A stretch of 7,187 bases of DNA, taken from positions 1 through 7,187 of the forward strand of contig JAGLNZ010000552.1 in assembly GCA_023139225.1 (NCBI GenBank), written 5' to 3'. A program made the translations under genes and the position numbers. Below the pieces are notes generated by a model. It had not been told where the DNA came from, made no database searches, and was given only the letters and a program-made list of their open reading frames with translations. Position 1 is the stretch's first letter, and each line of letters starts with the position of its first letter. Below are positions 6,321 to 7,187 of this stretch, one piece after another. This stretch comes from Desulfobacula sp. GTDB taxonomy: Bacteria > Desulfobacterota > Desulfobacteria > Desulfobacterales > Desulfobacteraceae.

Positions 6321-7187
6321 TTAGCTGTTCACAGAATATCTCAAGTTGGTTGCGGTCACCCAGTTTTCTGGTGCCTGCATGAGTTTTCCCGGGTTTAGAA
6401 TATTATTGGGGTCCAGCGCTTTTTTAACACTGTTTAAAAGATTTAATGAATCTGATTTTTCAATTTTGAATGATTCTGCCTTGGACAGTCCAATACCATG
6501 TTCGGCACTGGTGGTCCCATTAACAGACCGGACATACTCATAAACTTCAGAGATCGCCTTTTTTGCAGAGTCCCACTGATCTTTTCTTTTTGTATCCATT
6601 AAGATTTTGGTGTGCATGCACCCTGAACCGCAATGGCCGTATGCGGTCATTACAATATTATTTTTATCTGCTATTTCATGGATTTTTCCGGCCATTTCCG
6701 CCATTTTTGAGTAGGGAACCGCCATATCATCGGCAAGGGAGGTGCTGGCAAGATTGTCATCATATTTTGACAGTGCGGGAAAGAGTTTTTTGCGTCCCAT
6801 AAAGATTTTTTCTCTTTCCTTGGGGTCATAACTGGCATTGATATCCTGGCCATTATGCTTCTCACATATTTTTTTCATTTTATTGATTTCATAATCAACG
6901 GCTTCTTTTACCATGCCGTCTGCTTCAAAGATCAGGGCTGCTGCAACTTCTTTAAGCCCGAGATCCATGGTTTTGTTCACAGCTTTTATGGCAACGGAAT
7001 CCACCAGTTCCAGCATGGACGGAATCGCGCCCGATGCCATAATAGACCCAATGGCCTTTCCGGCATCTTTAAGGGAGTCAAAATTGGCTACCCCCATGCA
7101 CCTGAACTCAGGCAGGGGAACAAAGCTTAAGGTGGCTTCCACCACAATGCCAAGTGTGCCTTCCGATCCCACCATGAGTTTGTGAAG
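6321..7187 (-). CDS. FAD-linked 2-hydroxyacid dehydrogenase (GlcD/D-lactate dehydrogenase family), N-terminus cut off by window edge
   Basis: About 288 C-terminal residues of a protein usually near 460 are visible. The PCMH-type FAD-binding domain ends in VGSEGTLGIVVEATL, and the FAD-oxidase C domain follows. The frame continues off the right edge (LHKL precedes the Met at 7175), so that Met is internal. Numbering from this Met, the family landmarks are SMLELVD (53-59), LADDMAVP (147-154), GHCGSGCMH (180-188), GTTSAEHGIG (220-229) and DPNNILNPGKL (255-265). H181, H188 and E225 keep the metal/substrate-site pattern known from D-2-hydroxyglutarate and D-lactate dehydrogenases. The usual GHAGDGNLH motif is altered at the Asp and Asn positions. 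It would oxidise a D-2-hydroxyacid, probably D-lactate or glycolate, to the 2-oxoacid and hand electrons to the Fe-S protein encoded 16 nt downstream. The adjacent racemase favours lactate. Substrate is inferred. Confidence 0.9.
   Translation of the reverse strand, partial: LHKLMVGSEGTLGIVVEATLSFVPLPEFRCMGVANFDSLKDAGKAIGSIMASGAIPSMLELVDSVAIKAVNKTMDLGLKEVAAALIFEADGMVKEAVDYEINKMKKICEKHNGQDINASYDPKEREKIFMGRKKLFPALSKYDDNLASTSLADDMAVPYSKMAEMAGKIHEIADKNNIVMTAYGHCGSGCMHTKILMDTKRKDQWDSAKKAISEVYEYVRSVNGTTSAEHGIGLSKAESFKIEKSDSLNLLNSVKKALDPNNILNPGKLMQAPENWVTATNLRYSVNS

Noticed and set aside
7173..7175. ATG at 7175 as the start of the dehydrogenase
   Set aside because: It lies inside the conserved FAD-binding segment (VGSEGTLG), and the frame continues to the window edge.
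6855..7185. Plus-strand open frames opposite the dehydrogenase gene
   Set aside because: Antisense shadows of a conserved coding region, with no domain or ribosome binding site.

Overview
The window looks like part of a chromosome from an anaerobic, moderately AT-rich bacterium, most likely a sulfate-reducing member of the Desulfobacterota (Desulfobacteraceae-like). This is an inference. It rests on the gene content: an electron-transfer flavoprotein, a GlcD-type 2-hydroxyacid dehydrogenase paired with an iron-sulfur protein that carries an MvhD-like domain, a nickel-pincer racemase, and an NtrC-type regulator. No rRNA, tRNA, CRISPR array or intact mobile element was found.

Layout. On the + strand, the 3' part of etfA (3-845) enters from the left edge and ends at a strong intrinsic terminator (869-905). 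A possible sigma-70-type promoter with a 9-bp direct repeat (934-980) precedes a response regulator of the NtrC class (1069-2454). From 2455 to 2688 there is a convergent intergenic stretch. It holds an imperfect hairpin, repeated GTACCA-YTTTT motifs and a short broken remnant resembling the C-terminal part of a DUF4143-type ATPase. The rest, read on the - strand from the right edge, is a compact run of four genes: a 5'-truncated FAD-linked 2-hydroxyacid dehydrogenase (7187-6321), a composite Fe-S protein (6304-5357), a LarA-family nickel-dependent racemase (5344-4100) and a GAF-SpoIIE-type serine phosphatase (4065-2689). Gaps are only 16, 12 and 34 nt and each internal start has a Shine-Dalgarno-like sequence, so this is very probably one operon.

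How the genes may work together. The racemase would interconvert the enantiomers of a 2-hydroxyacid, with lactate the most likely substrate. The FAD enzyme would oxidise one enantiomer to the 2-oxoacid. The Fe-S protein would accept the electrons. That protein lacks the CCG (HdrB/GlcF-type) domains of an ordinary GlcF partner. It has instead a HdrC/GlpC-like N-terminus, a 2x[4Fe-4S] ferredoxin module and an MvhD/FlpD-like C-terminal domain. This suggests delivery of electrons to an HdrA-like flavoprotein or another soluble acceptor, but the window does not prove it. The phosphatase at the operon end suggests a link to a partner-switching (anti-sigma/anti-anti-sigma) or similar signalling output; no partner is visible.

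The most notable oddities are the composite Fe-S protein and its missing cysteine, the regulator's GAFLGA loop in place of GAFTGA, and a changed metal/substrate-site motif in the dehydrogenase. Each is a lead rather than a demonstrated new system.
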